From Eledone cirrhosa (lineage: Eukaryota; Mollusca; Cephalopoda; Octopoda; Eledonidae): a DNA stretch of 64,000 bases. The translations under genes and the position numbers were made by a program. The stretch is from positions 856,251-920,250 of the forward strand of contig OZ024747.1 in NCBI GenBank assembly GCA_964016885.1. The letters are read 5' to 3'. Position 1 is the first letter of the stretch. Each line of letters begins with the position of its first letter. The notes under the pieces are model-generated. The model was not told where the DNA came from. It did no database searches and saw only the letters and a program-made list of their open reading frames with translations. This document shows positions 10,949 through 20,307 of the stretch, piece by piece.

Positions 10949-11496
10949 CTAACCCGCCTTCACACAGATAAATGGACATACAGACAGACATATATACTCA
11001 CACACTTTTCTCTCTGAAATGTTTTCCTACTACCAAAGATATTATGCATTGTAATATTTTTTATTGGAACTCCAATAGCAATATAATAAAGGTTTCTTTA
11101 TTAGCAACACAGGGCTGACATTAAGAAGACAATACACAGTGTGGAAATATAACAATAATAATAATGGTTTCTTTGTAATAATAATAATTATATAATGTCA
11201 TGTTAACTTCTATAAAGTGAGGTTCATAACTTGGTTTTGCTTCTTGGTTGTTGTTATCACCTAAACGCCCTACGGAGAAGCATGCACATAAGATCCTAGT
11301 CCACCCACCTCTTAAAAGCAGAAGATTTCATACCACATAATAAAGAACTACTATTACAACATTTACTACTATTCACAATTGTAATAAACATGTTTAAGTT
11401 AGTAGTTATAAAGAACACAGGTGTGGCAATACAGATGATAGATAGAATCACTGTTCACTGCTGCAACCAGGTAAATCTAAGAAAGTATCTAAGTTC
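10949..11496. other. no recognisable gene
   Basis: AT-rich DNA with AATAAT microsatellite patches near 11150-11190. I see no motif. Confidence 0.5.
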
Positions 11497-11630
11497 TAGA
11501 TTAGGTACACTGTATCTCTGCTTTTTGTAAGAGGTGACTAAAAGGACTGGTTTAATGAAGGGCATCCAGCCGTAAAACACTGCCTCAAAAATTCGTCAAA
11601 CCCATGCCAGAATAAAAAAGTAGGCTTAAA
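11497..11630 (+). mobile_element. LINE-tailed element, subfamily with GAGGTGACTAAAAGG
   Basis: AGATTAGGTACACTGTATCTCTGC, TAAGAGGTGACTAAAAGGACTGG, GAAGGGCATCCAGCCGTAAAAC and CAAACCCATGCCAGAATAAAA match 22965-23116 in order. The (GAT)n is lost. Confidence 0.72.
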
Positions 11631-11739
11631 AACAAAGTATTAAAAGAGTTGTTATATACTCTGCCAAAAGAGTATATCATTTATTGAGGTATATATGTAG
11701 AATATATACAATTAAATATCCTGCTCATGACTATATACA

Positions 11740-11870
11740 GTAGCAATTCACCACCAGCTACCAACTACCTCTAGTACAACTACTAATCACCACCAGCTAC
11801 TAACCACCTCTAGTATAGCTACTAGCTACCACAATATATTCTGTGGTCTACCTACAATTCACCACCAAAT
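11740..11870. repeat. short imperfect tandem repeat, about 50-bp unit
   Basis: CACCACCAGCTACCAACTACCTCTAGTACAACTACTAAT is followed by a near copy (ACCACCTCTAGTATAGCTACTA) and a third, weaker one. The rest of 11870-12450 shows no gene, only an AACAAT microsatellite near 11920 and a G run at 12010. Confidence 0.65.
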
Positions 11871-12454
11871 AGTATGTCTTCTTCCGTCTCATCCACAACA
11901 CACCAGATACTTAGCAACAACAGTAACAATAACAATAACAATTTCTAGTCAACCCATAATAACGACAGGAGAGGACTGGATGGAAACTGGAGAAAGGGAG
12001 AAAAGCTTGGGGGGGGGGGTGATGACGACGACACAAACAAACAAGGATTAAAAAAAAAACATTTCTCAGGAAATCCCAGGAAAAGTTGTATGAAAGAGGG
12101 TAAAAATAGATCACTGTAGGGTGGGCTATCATAGAAACATGCCTAAATAGGTTAGGAACCTAGTTTTAGTAGTGATATAGCAACTGTACAGTTTGTAAGG
12201 AGAGAGAAAAAAATAAAAATAAATAAACCAGCAACAGCAGGGAGCTTGGACAAAGTAGAAGAATGTAATGTATTCCTTGGGGACAAGGGCCAGGTTTATA
12301 TATATAAACTAAGTATGCCCATGATTCAGAATCAAAGACAACTTAGTAATATGTAACATGTTTTATCTAATGGTTATAGGTATGTTGTCGGCCATCCCAC
12401 CGTTGATCCAGTGGGATATATTGTGACTGAGGAAGAAAGGACTGCATTAGCACT

Positions 12455-12592
12455 AGGATAGTATTCTCTTTATCAACCTGAAAAAAATGGAAGGTAAAGC
12501 AGGTTTAAATACTGACCACAGAGAACTGGAACAAATGTTGCCAGACATTCTACCCAATGTTCCAATCACTCTGCCAATCAGACACCTTATAT
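12455..12592 (-). mobile_element. old family 1-type SINE fragment
   Basis: TTTATCAACCTGAAAAAAATGGAAGGTAAAGCAGG through CACTCTGCCAATCAGACACCTTA keeps the family order but is strongly diverged. A GT/G-rich low-complexity stretch follows at 12593-12750. Confidence 0.55.
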
Positions 12593-12954
12593 GTGTGTAT
12601 GTCTGTGTACATATATATATGTATAAAGACGTGTTTGTTGTGTGGTGGTGGAGGGGTGAAGAATATGTGTGAGGGGGCAGGAATGTGAGGAGGGTGAGGA
12701 ATATGTGTGGGGGGAGGGAATATGTGTGTGTAGGGGGGGATATGTGTGTACCATTGATGACAATGTCGTGAGATAAAACAAAACAATAAAACCAACACCA
12801 TGTCATTTCCATTAGCTAAACAATGCTCCCACCACCTCCAAGTGGCATGAGAAGCGGTATATCACTGGTATTTAGACTATTCAATGAGCAGGATGATAAC
12901 TTGTGTATAACAAGTGAAGTCTTCATATATTTCAGGCAATTCTTTATTGCTCAG

Positions 12955-13256
12955 AAAACACCAAGGCCCTATTTCTATGGGTCAGTAATTATCAAGACCC
13001 TATTTCTATGGATCAATATACACCAAGGCCCTATTTCTATGGATCAGTATACACCAAGGCCCTATTTCCATGGATCAACATACACCAAGGCCCTATTTCT
13101 ATGGATCAACATACACCAAGGTCCTATTTCTATGGATCAACATACATCAAGGTCCTATTTCTATGGATCAACATACATCAAGGCCCTATTTCTATGGATC
13201 AACATACATCAAGGCCCTATTTCTATGGATCAACATACATCAAGGCTCTATTTCCA
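12955..13256. repeat. 31-bp minisatellite, about 10 copies
   Basis: The unit, split into words, is ATTTCTATGGATCAACATAC + ACCAAGGCCCT, with a later variant ATCAAGGCCCT. Because 31 is not a multiple of 3 and no unit has a stop, all three plus frames stay open and give overlapping 68-145 codon frames. They are artefacts. Confidence 0.92.
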
Positions 13257-13296
13257 ATAATAACTTTCAACATTAACACACATTTTAAAGGTGTAT

Positions 13297-13545
13297 TGCC
13301 AACTGTATAGACCCCAGTATTTCCCTGGTACTTTATTTTATCACAGCCACACCACTATCACCATCAGCATAATCATAGAAGTGGTGTTGTAACTATAAAC
13401 TCCAGTATTTTACCAGTAATATCACTACTACATCACCACCACCACCACCATTACCATCATCATCATCATCATCATCATCATCATAGTAGTAATATTGACT
13501 ACATATCTCAGTATTTTACTGGTAATTCATTTTATCAGCACCACA
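13297..13545. repeat. three copies of a SINE 3' fragment among CAC/CAT runs
   Basis: CCAGTATTTCCCTGGTACTTTATTTTATCA (13313-13342), CCAGTATTTTACCAGTAAT (13402) and CAGTATTTTACTGGTAATTCATTTTATCA (13509) are separated by CACCAC/ATCATC tracts. They look like a locally triplicated old SINE fragment. Confidence 0.6.
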
Positions 13546-13695
13546 CCACCACCACCACCAGTCATCATGACAATGGTGGTGGAGTGATCACTCCTCCCTT
13601 CCTTCTCCATCATCTTGATGAGCTCAACTCTGGAATGACAGCTAAACCAAACATCATTAACATGGCTCAAAAATAAATTGACAATTAAGCAATTG

Positions 13696-13698
13696 CAC

Positions 13699-13768
<70 letters not shown>

Positions 13769-13860
13769 ACGTGTATATATGTGCTTGTGAGTGTATGTAT
13801 GTGTCTATATATATATATATACATGTGTGTGTATTTATGCATATACAAATATATATGTAA
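13696..13860. repeat. (TA)n and (GT)n microsatellite
   Basis: An uninterrupted TA tract of about 60 bases is followed by GTGTGTGT and mixed TATGTG. The remainder to 14310 lies 3' of the zinc-finger gene. Two near-identical words, TTTCACAGATCCTGCTG and TTTCATAGATCCTACTG, occur at 13979 and 14029. No clear AATAAA is visible on the minus strand close to the stop. Confidence 0.85.
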
Positions 13861-14314
13861 TTATGTAAGAATGTGTATACATACATGTATGTTTTAATAA
13901 TGTATGTTTAAATATAACTTAGTTGGGGGTGTAGAAGAGATGGCTTGTCAGAACAATGACATATGCACAGAAATGATGGGTTTCACAGATCCTGCTGGGC
14001 TTTGGCCTTTTGCACAAGAAATAGGAGGTTTCATAGATCCTACTGCACTTATGCACAGACAGATGATTTGATTGTCTTCAAATATGTATTCTTTCTACAG
14101 AGGAGATGGACACTGTCCCATTGGAATTCCTCTTTCTATTCTGTTTTCCTGCTGCATTTCTTTTGGTTAATCTTTGTGTGCATGTTTGTGTATGTGTATC
14201 TTCTTCCATGTTAATTTGTATAGTTGCTTAATCTTTTCATTTCTACAGTAACAGATACTGTAGTCACTTGTCTCCATGGTAACTTGCTTGCTTGCCTGCC
14301 TGCTTGCTTTGTCT

Positions 14315-15778
14315 CTATGGTAACTCGGGGTCTAAATGCCAGACCAGATGTGCCATGAACTCTAGCCGGTTGCCAAGTTTCTTCAGGCATTTACGGCAAG
14401 TGAACGGATCGGCGTCGTCTGCGGAATGCAAGCTATTATGCAGCATGCACATAGCGTAGTCCTCGAACCAGATTCCACAGTATTCACAGCGTCCCAGTCT
14501 CTTGCCGTTCAACAAGTACGGAGCTAAAGTCAATGACGAAGGATTGTTGCTATTGTTGTTGTTGTTGTTGCTGTTGTTGTTGCTGTTGTTGTTGTTGTTG
14601 TTACTGTTGTTAGTGCTATTGTTGTTGTTGTTGTGGCTGTTTACTGCAGTGAGTACAACTGAATTTGTGATGCCTGCTGTTTTGTTTGATGATATCATGC
14701 GACGTGTGCATACTTCAGCGCGTGTCACACTGGTCTTGTTGCTAGTTAGAAGACTTATCGTGCACCTAGGTGCTGTCTTTGTGTTGCTGCTGGTAATCGG
14801 TTCACGTTTTATTACAGCCTTATGTGGCCTGTTAGCCTTACGCATGGCACTTCTATTGGAACTGCCATCTACTACTGCAGTGGATTTTGTAAGTGCACCC
14901 TCGGTGTCAGTGCTGTTGGTACCTGATTTCCCTGACACCATGTAATAGGCAGCACTTGAGCTGCTAGGCAGGGCATCACTTGCGCTTATGGTGCTATCGT
15001 CTCCGACGTCTGCTGCGGGGCCTACGAGAGAGTAGCCAGGAGATACTGCTATTTGCAGCGGTCCATTATCCTCATTTGGGCTGGGCTTAGAAGTTGAGAG
15101 ATCGGCGTCAAATGACTGGTCTTGTAGATTGGCAGCTATGACAGCAGCAGTGGTGTTATCACTGATATCAGCATTGTTGCTGTTATTGTTATTGCTGTCT
15201 TGGTCAACACCTGCTGCATTGTTGCTGTTGTCAGATTTCCGATCAGACGGCTGCACTATCTTGTTGCCAATCGATGGTATCTGAGCGAGACAGAAGCGAG
15301 CACAGCCAAGCCATTTTCCATCCCCATCTGCCGTAGGTGTCTCAGTGCTGGTACTTGGTACTCCGTCAGCTCCCTCGCCACTCGATCTTATGTCCGTCTT
15401 GATGCTATGGAGCCGTTCATGTTTCTCAAGTTCCTCGGCTTCCTGGAAACCTTCGCCACACTGGTGGCACAAGTGGATCTGGTAGACGTCGTGGCGTCGC
15501 AAATGACTGCCGAGTATCTGTGACTTGTAGAACTGCGACCCGCAAATGCGACACATGTTCTTCTGCCGATGTGGCGAGTGTATCTTGAGATGTTGCTTTA
15601 CATGATCTGAGCGTGTAAAGCGACGGCCGCACAGGTTACATACATAAGGTCTTTCTCCGCTATGCACTCTCGAATGACGCTGCAGCTGCGATGGCGTGCT
15701 ATATGACCCACCGCATATCGAACACGAGTGCAACCGTTTGCGCTTCTTTGGTGTTGGTGCAGCTGGACTAGGCTGCAT
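14315..15778 (-). CDS. C2H2 zinc-finger protein with Hunchback/Ikaros-like C-terminal finger pair (487 aa)
   Basis: Probable nuclear DNA-binding transcription regulator. A basic PKKRKR (residues 10-15) resembles a nuclear localisation signal. Four N-terminal C2H2 fingers follow: C19/C22/H35/H39, C47/C50/H63/H67, C76/C79/H92/H96 and C104/C107/H120/H124. Fingers 1 and 2 are joined by HSGERPY, close to the canonical TGEKP linker. Residues 125-379 are Ser/Asn/Thr-rich and look disordered, with IKRE at 323-326 fitting a SUMO-site consensus. An Asn-rich tract spans 380-412. The last two fingers, C431/C434/H447/H451 and C461/C464/H477/H481, carry F-x-D-x3-M, DPF and NR-x-EF-x2-H, as in the dimerisation fingers of Hunchback and Ikaros. 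The chosen ATG has an in-frame TAG six bases upstream, so it is the first Met if the exon is unspliced. A 5' exon joined at the TTTAG acceptor is possible. The Hunchback/Ikaros relation is read by eye. Orthology is not established. Confidence 0.88.
   Translation of the reverse strand: MQPSPAAPTPKKRKRLHSCSICGGSYSTPSQLQRHSRVHSGERPYVCNLCGRRFTRSDHVKQHLKIHSPHRQKNMCRICGSQFYKSQILGSHLRRHDVYQIHLCHQCGEGFQEAEELEKHERLHSIKTDIRSSGEGADGVPSTSTETPTADGDGKWLGCARFCLAQIPSIGNKIVQPSDRKSDNSNNAAGVDQDSNNNNSNNADISDNTTAAVIAANLQDQSFDADLSTSKPSPNEDNGPLQIAVSPGYSLVGPAADVGDDSTISASDALPSSSSAAYYMVSGKSGTNSTDTEGALTKSTAVVDGSSNRSAMRKANRPHKAVIKREPITSSNTKTAPRCTISLLTSNKTSVTRAEVCTRRMISSNKTAGITNSVVLTAVNSHNNNNNSTNNSNNNNNNSNNNSNNNNNNSNNPSSLTLAPYLLNGKRLGRCEYCGIWFEDYAMCMLHNSLHSADDADPFTCRKCLKKLGNRLEFMAHLVWHLDPELP
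14545..14640 (-). repeat. AAC/AAT trinucleotide tract inside the zinc-finger CDS
   Basis: It encodes the Asn-rich segment at about residues 380-412. On plus it reads as (GTT)n and gives a spurious poly-Leu frame. Such a tract is a likely site of length polymorphism between individuals. Confidence 0.88.
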
Positions 15779-15781
15779 TTT

Positions 15782-15811
15782 CTAAACACCTTTTCCAAAA
15801 AAAAAAAAAAC
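15782..15811 (-). promoter_or_regulatory. candidate 3' splice acceptor just upstream of the zinc-finger start
   Basis: On the minus strand a run of about 14 T is followed by GGAAAAGGTGTTTAG and then AAAATG. This could be a polypyrimidine tract plus AG acceptor, making the ORF the last or only coding exon. A homopolymer artefact is equally possible. Confidence 0.3.
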
Positions 15812-16289
15812 AAACAATTATGACAAAAAGGTTGTTTTTTTTTTTTAAATGTAATAATAAAATAAATTAATAAATAAATAAAAATTTCAACTGAAAATCA
15901 AAGAACAAAATAACAAAAATACACACTGGTGTTGTGCAAGCTTTAGCAAGACCACCAGCAACTCCACCAGCAGGTTTTAGCTGTTGTAATTCTGGTATAT
16001 AGAGCAGGGCAATAATTGGATGCCAGATTTCAAGGTTAAACAGTGTCCGAGGGTGAGCAGAGGCAGCATCTATACTTTTAGTCTTATGACGTGGCCAGAG
16101 GTCGCAGGTTCAAGGTGTCTGTGGTATTTGTAGTTCAGCTTCATTTTGATTGAATTCATCGATGGACAGGTGCTCCTGACAAAATGGACTCCTGCAGAGA
16201 AATGAAAAGAGAGTGTATGAGACATGGAGTATGGAGTGGGAAGACAAGAGTTCAAGAATAAATAATTAGACACAAGAAGAAAGATGGTC
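15812..16289. other. upstream region of the zinc-finger gene, nothing recognised
   Basis: Contains a T run (15833-15846) and AAATAAAT patches. No TATA or initiator can be assigned with confidence. Confidence 0.4.
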
Positions 16290-16815
16290 GTGTTGTAGTG
16301 GTATTTTTGTGGTGGTAGTGGTGGTGGTGATGTTCTAGTGGTATTGTGGTGGTAGTGGTAGTGGTGGTGTTCTAGTGGTATTGTTGTGGTGGTGGTAGTG
16401 GTGTTCTAGTGGTATTGTGTTGGTGGTGGTGGTAGTGGTGTTCTAGTGGTATTGTTGTGATGGTGGTGGTGGTGTTCTAGTGGTATTGTTGTTGTGGTGG
16501 TGGTGGTGGTGTTCTAGTGGTATTGTTGTGGTGGTGGTGTTCTAGTGGTATTGTTGTGGTGGTTGTAGTGGTGGTGTTCTAGTGGTATTGTTGTGGTGGT
16601 GTTCTAGTGGTATTGTTGTGGTGGTAGTGGTTGTGGTGTTCTAGTGGTATTGTTGTGGTGATAGTGGTGGTGGTGTTCTAGTGGTATTGTTGTGGTGGTG
16701 GTGTTCTAGTGGTATTGTTGTGGTGGTTGTAGTGGTGGTGTTCTAGTGGTATTATTGTGGTGATAGTGGTGGTGGTGTTCTGGTGGTATTGTTGTGGTGG
16801 TCGATGTCATCATTG
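16290..16815. repeat. variable-length GTGGTGTTCTAGTGGTATT minisatellite
   Basis: The constant word GTTCTAGTGGTATTGTTGTGG recurs about 11-14 times with variable (GTG)n or GTA spacers, so unit length varies between roughly 27 and 50 bases. It lies 0.5-1.0 kb 5' of the zinc-finger start. Confidence 0.92.
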
Positions 16816-16891
16816 TGGTTGTAATATAGTGATGTTGCTGATAATGGTGATGCTGTGGTTGCTATTTTAGAGGTGGCAAAGGGGAAATGTT

Positions 16892-17572
16892 AAGGTAATC
16901 CCCAACCCTCCTACGGTGGGAGGAGAGGTAATCACCCACCTACCTACGGTGGGAGGAAAGGTAATCACCCACCTACCTACGGTGGGAGGAGAGGTAATCA
17001 CCCACCTACCTACGGTGGGAGGAAAGGTAATCACCCACCTACCTACGGTGGGAGGAGAGGTAATCACCCACCTACCTACGGTGGGAGGAGAGGTAATCAC
17101 CCACCTACCTACGGTGGGAGGAGAGGTAATCACCCACCCTCCTACGGTGGGAGGAGAGGTAATCACCCACCTACCTACGGTGGGAGGAGAGGTAATCACC
17201 CACCCTCCTACGGTGGGAGGAGAGGTAATCACCCACCTACCTACGGTGGGAGGAGAGGTAATCACCCACCCTCCTACGGTGGGAGGAGAGGTAATCACCC
17301 ACCCTCCTACGGTGGGAGGAGAGGTAATCACCCACCTACCTACGGAGGGAGGAGAGGTAATCCCCAACCCTCCTACGGTGGGAGGAGAGGTAATCCCCAA
17401 CCCTCCTACGGTGGGAGGAGAGGTAATCACCCACCCTCCTATGGTGGGAGGAGAGGTAATCCCCAACCCTCCTACGGTGGGAGGAGAGGTAATCACCCAC
17501 CCTCCTATGGTGGGAGGAGAGGTAATCCCCAACCCTCCTACGGTGGGAGGAGAGGTAATCACCCACCCTCCT
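16892..17572. repeat. 33-bp minisatellite, about 20 copies
   Basis: The unit, as words, is GGTAATCACCCACCTACC + TACGGTGGGAGGAGA, with variants AATCCCCAACC and CACCCTCC. Because 33 bases is exactly 11 codons and the unit lacks stops, 221- and 249-codon frames run the whole array on plus and minus. Codon 'conservation' is therefore just repeat homogeneity. It adjoins the 16.3 kb array with only about 80 bases between. Confidence 0.95.
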
Positions 17573-17699
17573 TCACTATAAAAAATGTTGTGGGAAGACA
17601 AAAGTAAACAAGCCAAAAAAGTAGGATTCCATAAACATTCTCAGTGTGGTGGGCTTTAAAAGTAGGTCAATAACCTGACCTAAATAGATTACATCACCT

Positions 17700-17785
17700 A
17701 ACACCACCACCACCACCACCAACCTAACATCACCACCTCCTAACACCATCACCTAACACCACCACTACCACCACCACCATGAACT
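17700..17785. repeat. ACC/CACCTAACAC trinucleotide-rich tract
   Basis: CACCACCACCACC mixed with CCTAACACC words, low complexity. Confidence 0.85.
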
Positions 17786-17817
17786 ATTGAGGGAGCATTT
17801 ATGAGGTAGGATAACCT

Positions 17818-18000
17818 GCTAGAAATAACAGCCAAGTCTCACTCAAATCACATCCTACCACTTTATAAAAGGTCATGTTGAACACTGTAACACTGGGTTT
17901 TCTGCATGTAGTAAAAGACAGGATGGTCACATCTGGAACGCCTTCAATATTAGGTCTGCTTGATTAGAGCTGACCTGGGATCAAACAGCAATCACTACAA
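17818..18000 (-). mobile_element. dispersed repeat C, longest copy
   Basis: On the minus strand: GGGATCAAACAG-type B-box reversed at 17970, CATTCCAGATGTGACCATCCTGTC-like words (GCGTTCCAGATGTGACCATCC here), then GATGTGATTTGAGTGAG and ACTTGGCTGTTATTTCTAGC. The same two landmark words recur at 22080-22250, 45281, 46547, 48196 and 53405-53725. It may be a SINE, since GATCCCAGGTCAGCTC could be a B-box remnant. Confidence 0.62.
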
Positions 18001-18055
18001 CTAACTAATTTATATACACAAAATATTGCCATTCTCTCTCTTGACACAAAAACAT

Positions 18056-18266
18056 GCATACATGTGTGTGTGTGTATATATATATACACACATGTATATA
18101 TATATATATATATATATTATACATATATATATATACATTATATATATATTATACATATATATATATACATTATATATATTATACATATATATATACATTA
18201 TGTATATTATATATATGTATGTATATTATACATATATATATATACATTATATATATATATATATGA
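18056..18266. repeat. (TA)n / TATACATTATATATA array
   Basis: A TATATA tract with a recurring 29-31 base ATACATTATATATAT...ATACAT period. Tyr/Ile-rich frames in all three phases are microsatellite translations. Confidence 0.9.
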
Positions 18267-18636
18267 GATCGTGTAGGTGTCACGACAAAAAACACACAGT
18301 CCACGCTGTAAATGTGGCCGTGTAGGCAACAAGGTAAAAACCTCACAGCCCCTCACTGTAAATGTGGTTGGTGTTAGGAAGGGCATCCAGCTGTAGAAAA
18401 CCCGCCAGACAGTCCACGCTGTAATGTGGCCGTGTAGGCAACACGGTAAAAACCTCCCAGCCCCACACTGTAAATGTGGTTGGTGTTAGGAAGGGCATCC
18501 AACTGTAGAAAACCCGCCAGACAGTCCTATGCGAGCAAGACAACCACTCTTGCCTCAAGTGGGAAAACCCCCGTCCAAACCCATGCAAGCGTGGAACACG
18601 GACGCTAAACCTGATGATGATGATGATGATGATGAT
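18267..18636 (+). mobile_element. LINE-tailed element with internal duplication, (GAT)n end
   Basis: GATCGTGTAGGTGTCACGAC starts it. CACGCTGTAA...GGCCGTGTAGGCAACA...GGTAAAAACCTC, then GTGGTTGGTGTTAGGAAGGGCATCCA, occurs at 18300-18400 and again about 120 bases later. It ends CATGCAAGCGTGGAACACGG, ACGCTAAAC and (GAT)7. Confidence 0.82.
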
Positions 18637-18639
18637 AAA

Positions 18640-18752
18640 CAGTTCTATATGAACAAGACATGGTCACCTGACCCAACATACCTCTAATGAGACAACTCGT
18701 CTAACCCATGCTAGCATAGAAAATGGACGTTAAATGACGTTGATGATGATAT
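18640..18752 (+). mobile_element. 3' fragment of a second LINE-tailed element
   Basis: GAACAAGACATGGTCACCTGACC, CAACTCGTCTAACCCATGCTAGC and ATGGACGTTAAATGACGTTGATGATGAT. It abuts the (GAT)n of the preceding copy, so one element may have inserted into the other's tail. Confidence 0.75.
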
Positions 18753-18787
18753 ATATAGATATGTGTTTGTGCGCGTGTATATATATA

Positions 18788-19187
18788 TATGGAGGCACAT
18801 GGCTTAGTGGTTAGAGCATTGGGCTTGCAATCGAAAGGTTGTGAGTTCAATTCTCAGACCGGGTGATGTTTTGTTTCCTTGAGCAAGACACTTTATTTCA
18901 CATTACTCCAGTTTTCTCAGCTGTAGAAATGAGATGATAGGACTGGGGTCCCTATCATTCCACTGCAAAGTGGTTGTGGAGGTGCCATGCAAAAAAGCAC
19001 CCAGCCCACACTGTAAAGTGGACGTGTAAGCGCCACGGAAAAAAAAGCACCCAGCACTCACTGTAAATGAGGTTGGTGTTAGGAAGGGCATCCAGCTGTA
19101 GAAATCAAGCCAGAATCAGTTCCCGTCCCACCCTTGCAAGCAGGGAAAAGCAGACGTAAAATGATGATGATGATGATGATACATAAA
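18788..19187 (+). mobile_element. SINE family 2, full length: tRNA-like head plus LINE-type tail
   Basis: The head is GGAGGCACATGGCTTAGTGG (A-box TGGCTTAGTGG), then GAGTTCAATTCTCAGACC (B-box-like). A linker TTGAGCAAGACACTTTATTTCACATTACTCC follows, then TGGTTGTGGAGGTGCCATGC, GAGGTTGGTGTTAGGAAGGGC, ATCCAGCTGTAGAAATCAAGCC, GCAGACGTAAA and (ATG)n. Its 3' half matches the 3' region of the LINE at 40.4-42.0 kb, the arrangement expected of a SINE mobilised by that LINE. Confidence 0.85.
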
Positions 19188-19442
19188 TGAGGTCGTGTAG
19201 GTGTCACAACAAAAAAATACACAGTCCACGCTGTAATGTGGCCGTGTAGGTAACATGGTAAAATCCTCCCAGTCCACACTGTAAACGTGGTTGGTGTTAG
19301 GAAGGGCATCCAGCCGTAGAATACCCGCCAGACAGTCCTGAGCAAGACAACCAATCTTGTCTCAAATGGGACAATTCCCGTCCAGACCCATGCTAGCGTG
19401 GAAGATGGATGTTAAACGATGATGATAATGATGATGATGATG
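19188..19442 (+). mobile_element. LINE-tailed element, tandem neighbour
   Basis: GAGGTCGTGTAGGTGTCACAAC, GTCCACGCTGTAATGTGGCC, ACGTGGTTGGTGTTAGGAAGG, CATGCTAGCGTGGAAGATGG, ATGTTAAACGATGATGATAATGATGATG. This is the fourth element of this class in 1.2 kb. Confidence 0.82.
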
Positions 19443-19710
19443 ACATATAGACTACCATTTGCCTCCATCATGGACCAACCAAGCACTCTTGCCATAATAA
19501 CACTTTTTGAACTGCTTATCCTCAAGAACTATGCCTGTAAATAATATTATTCTTTCTTTCCCATTACCTTAACATCTTCAATATCACATTATTTTCTCTT
19601 CAACATTTTATACCAATACAAATTCCCCTCTTTGATAATGCATAAAATGCTGAAACCGGTAATAGACAATTATTAAATATATAAATAAATAAATAAATAA
19701 ATAAATGCCA
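19443..19710 (+). mobile_element. possible retroelement 3' end with (AAAT)n tail
   Basis: TTTGATAATGCATAAAATGCTGAAACCGG resembles the CTGATGA - hairpin - GAAAC module (TGCAT/ATGC stem). AATAGACAATTATTAAAT and (AAAT)n follow. The assignment is tentative. Confidence 0.35.
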
Positions 19711-19849
19711 TTGTTAATTAATAAATAAATTAACTAATACCTTAACACTTGACACAAAGTAAAATATTTTGTTTTAAACATTTTCTAACCCAGAAAAAAG
19801 AGAAAAAATGTTTTTTTTCTTCCTAATAAACGTCTTTTTCTCTCTATTT

Positions 19850-19857
<8 letters not shown>

Positions 19858-19920
<63 letters not shown>

Positions 19921-19925
19921 TATCA
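19858..19925. repeat. (TA)n microsatellite
   Basis: About 60 bases of uninterrupted TA, bordered by (CA)n. Confidence 0.95.
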
Positions 19926-20052
19926 TCCCCATTTTATATCAGCTTTTCCTTGCTTATATATAAATAGCCTGCAGTGCTGAGACTGAGGAGACCACTAAAC
20001 ATGTGAGTACTCAATGCATGGGGAGATGTAGAGTGGGTAGAGAGATATGAAA

Positions 20053-20168
20053 AATCCCGACCGTGGTGCCAAGCAGTTTCGGGTTTGTGTGTTCAGCAAG
20101 CCAAAGGTCCCTTGAAAAGTCTTGTGGAATGCACAAGCCAAAACTGCTTGGTGCCATGGTCAGGATTT
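20053..20168. mobile_element. short foldback element
   Basis: AATCCCGACCGTGGTGCCAAGCAGTTT is mirrored by AAACTGCTTGGTGCCATGGTCAGGATT. The minus strand of the left arm (20096-20076) reads CTGA, ACACACAAACCC, GAAAC, the recurring module. TATATATCTCTCTC follows. Confidence 0.72.
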
Positions 20169-20307
20169 TATATATCTCTCTCTCTCTACATATACATTTG
20201 AGTTTGAGGCTCCATCTACAAGTAGAATTTAGACTACCAATGAAGTGTTTCAGGCATACTTGTCCTCACACGCATGTACTAGCTGCAGCATAGTACGCTT
20301 ACCACCT

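Noticed and set aside
12955..13256. CRISPR-like array (regular repeats near 31 bases)
   Set aside because: Repeats are directly abutting with no unique spacers, and the context is animal DNA. The same applies to the 23-, 32-, 33- and 35-bp arrays.
12823..13310. Three overlapping plus frames of 68-145 codons with FYGST-type repeats
   Set aside because: The 31-bp minisatellite shifts frame each unit and all three frames stay open, the mark of a stop-free repeat and not a gene.
14502..14945. Plus-strand poly-Leu frame of 147 codons
   Set aside because: Antisense shadow of the Asn-repeat in the zinc-finger gene.
16867..17616. 221- and 249-codon repeat proteins on both strands
   Set aside because: A 33-bp unit without stops must be open in phase. 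Regular 11-residue periodicity follows from unit length. No transcript evidence and no non-repeat flanking coding sequence.
18788..18870. Functional tRNA gene
   Set aside because: A- and B-box-like words are present, but the sequence continues into a SINE body with LINE tail and the cloverleaf is poor.
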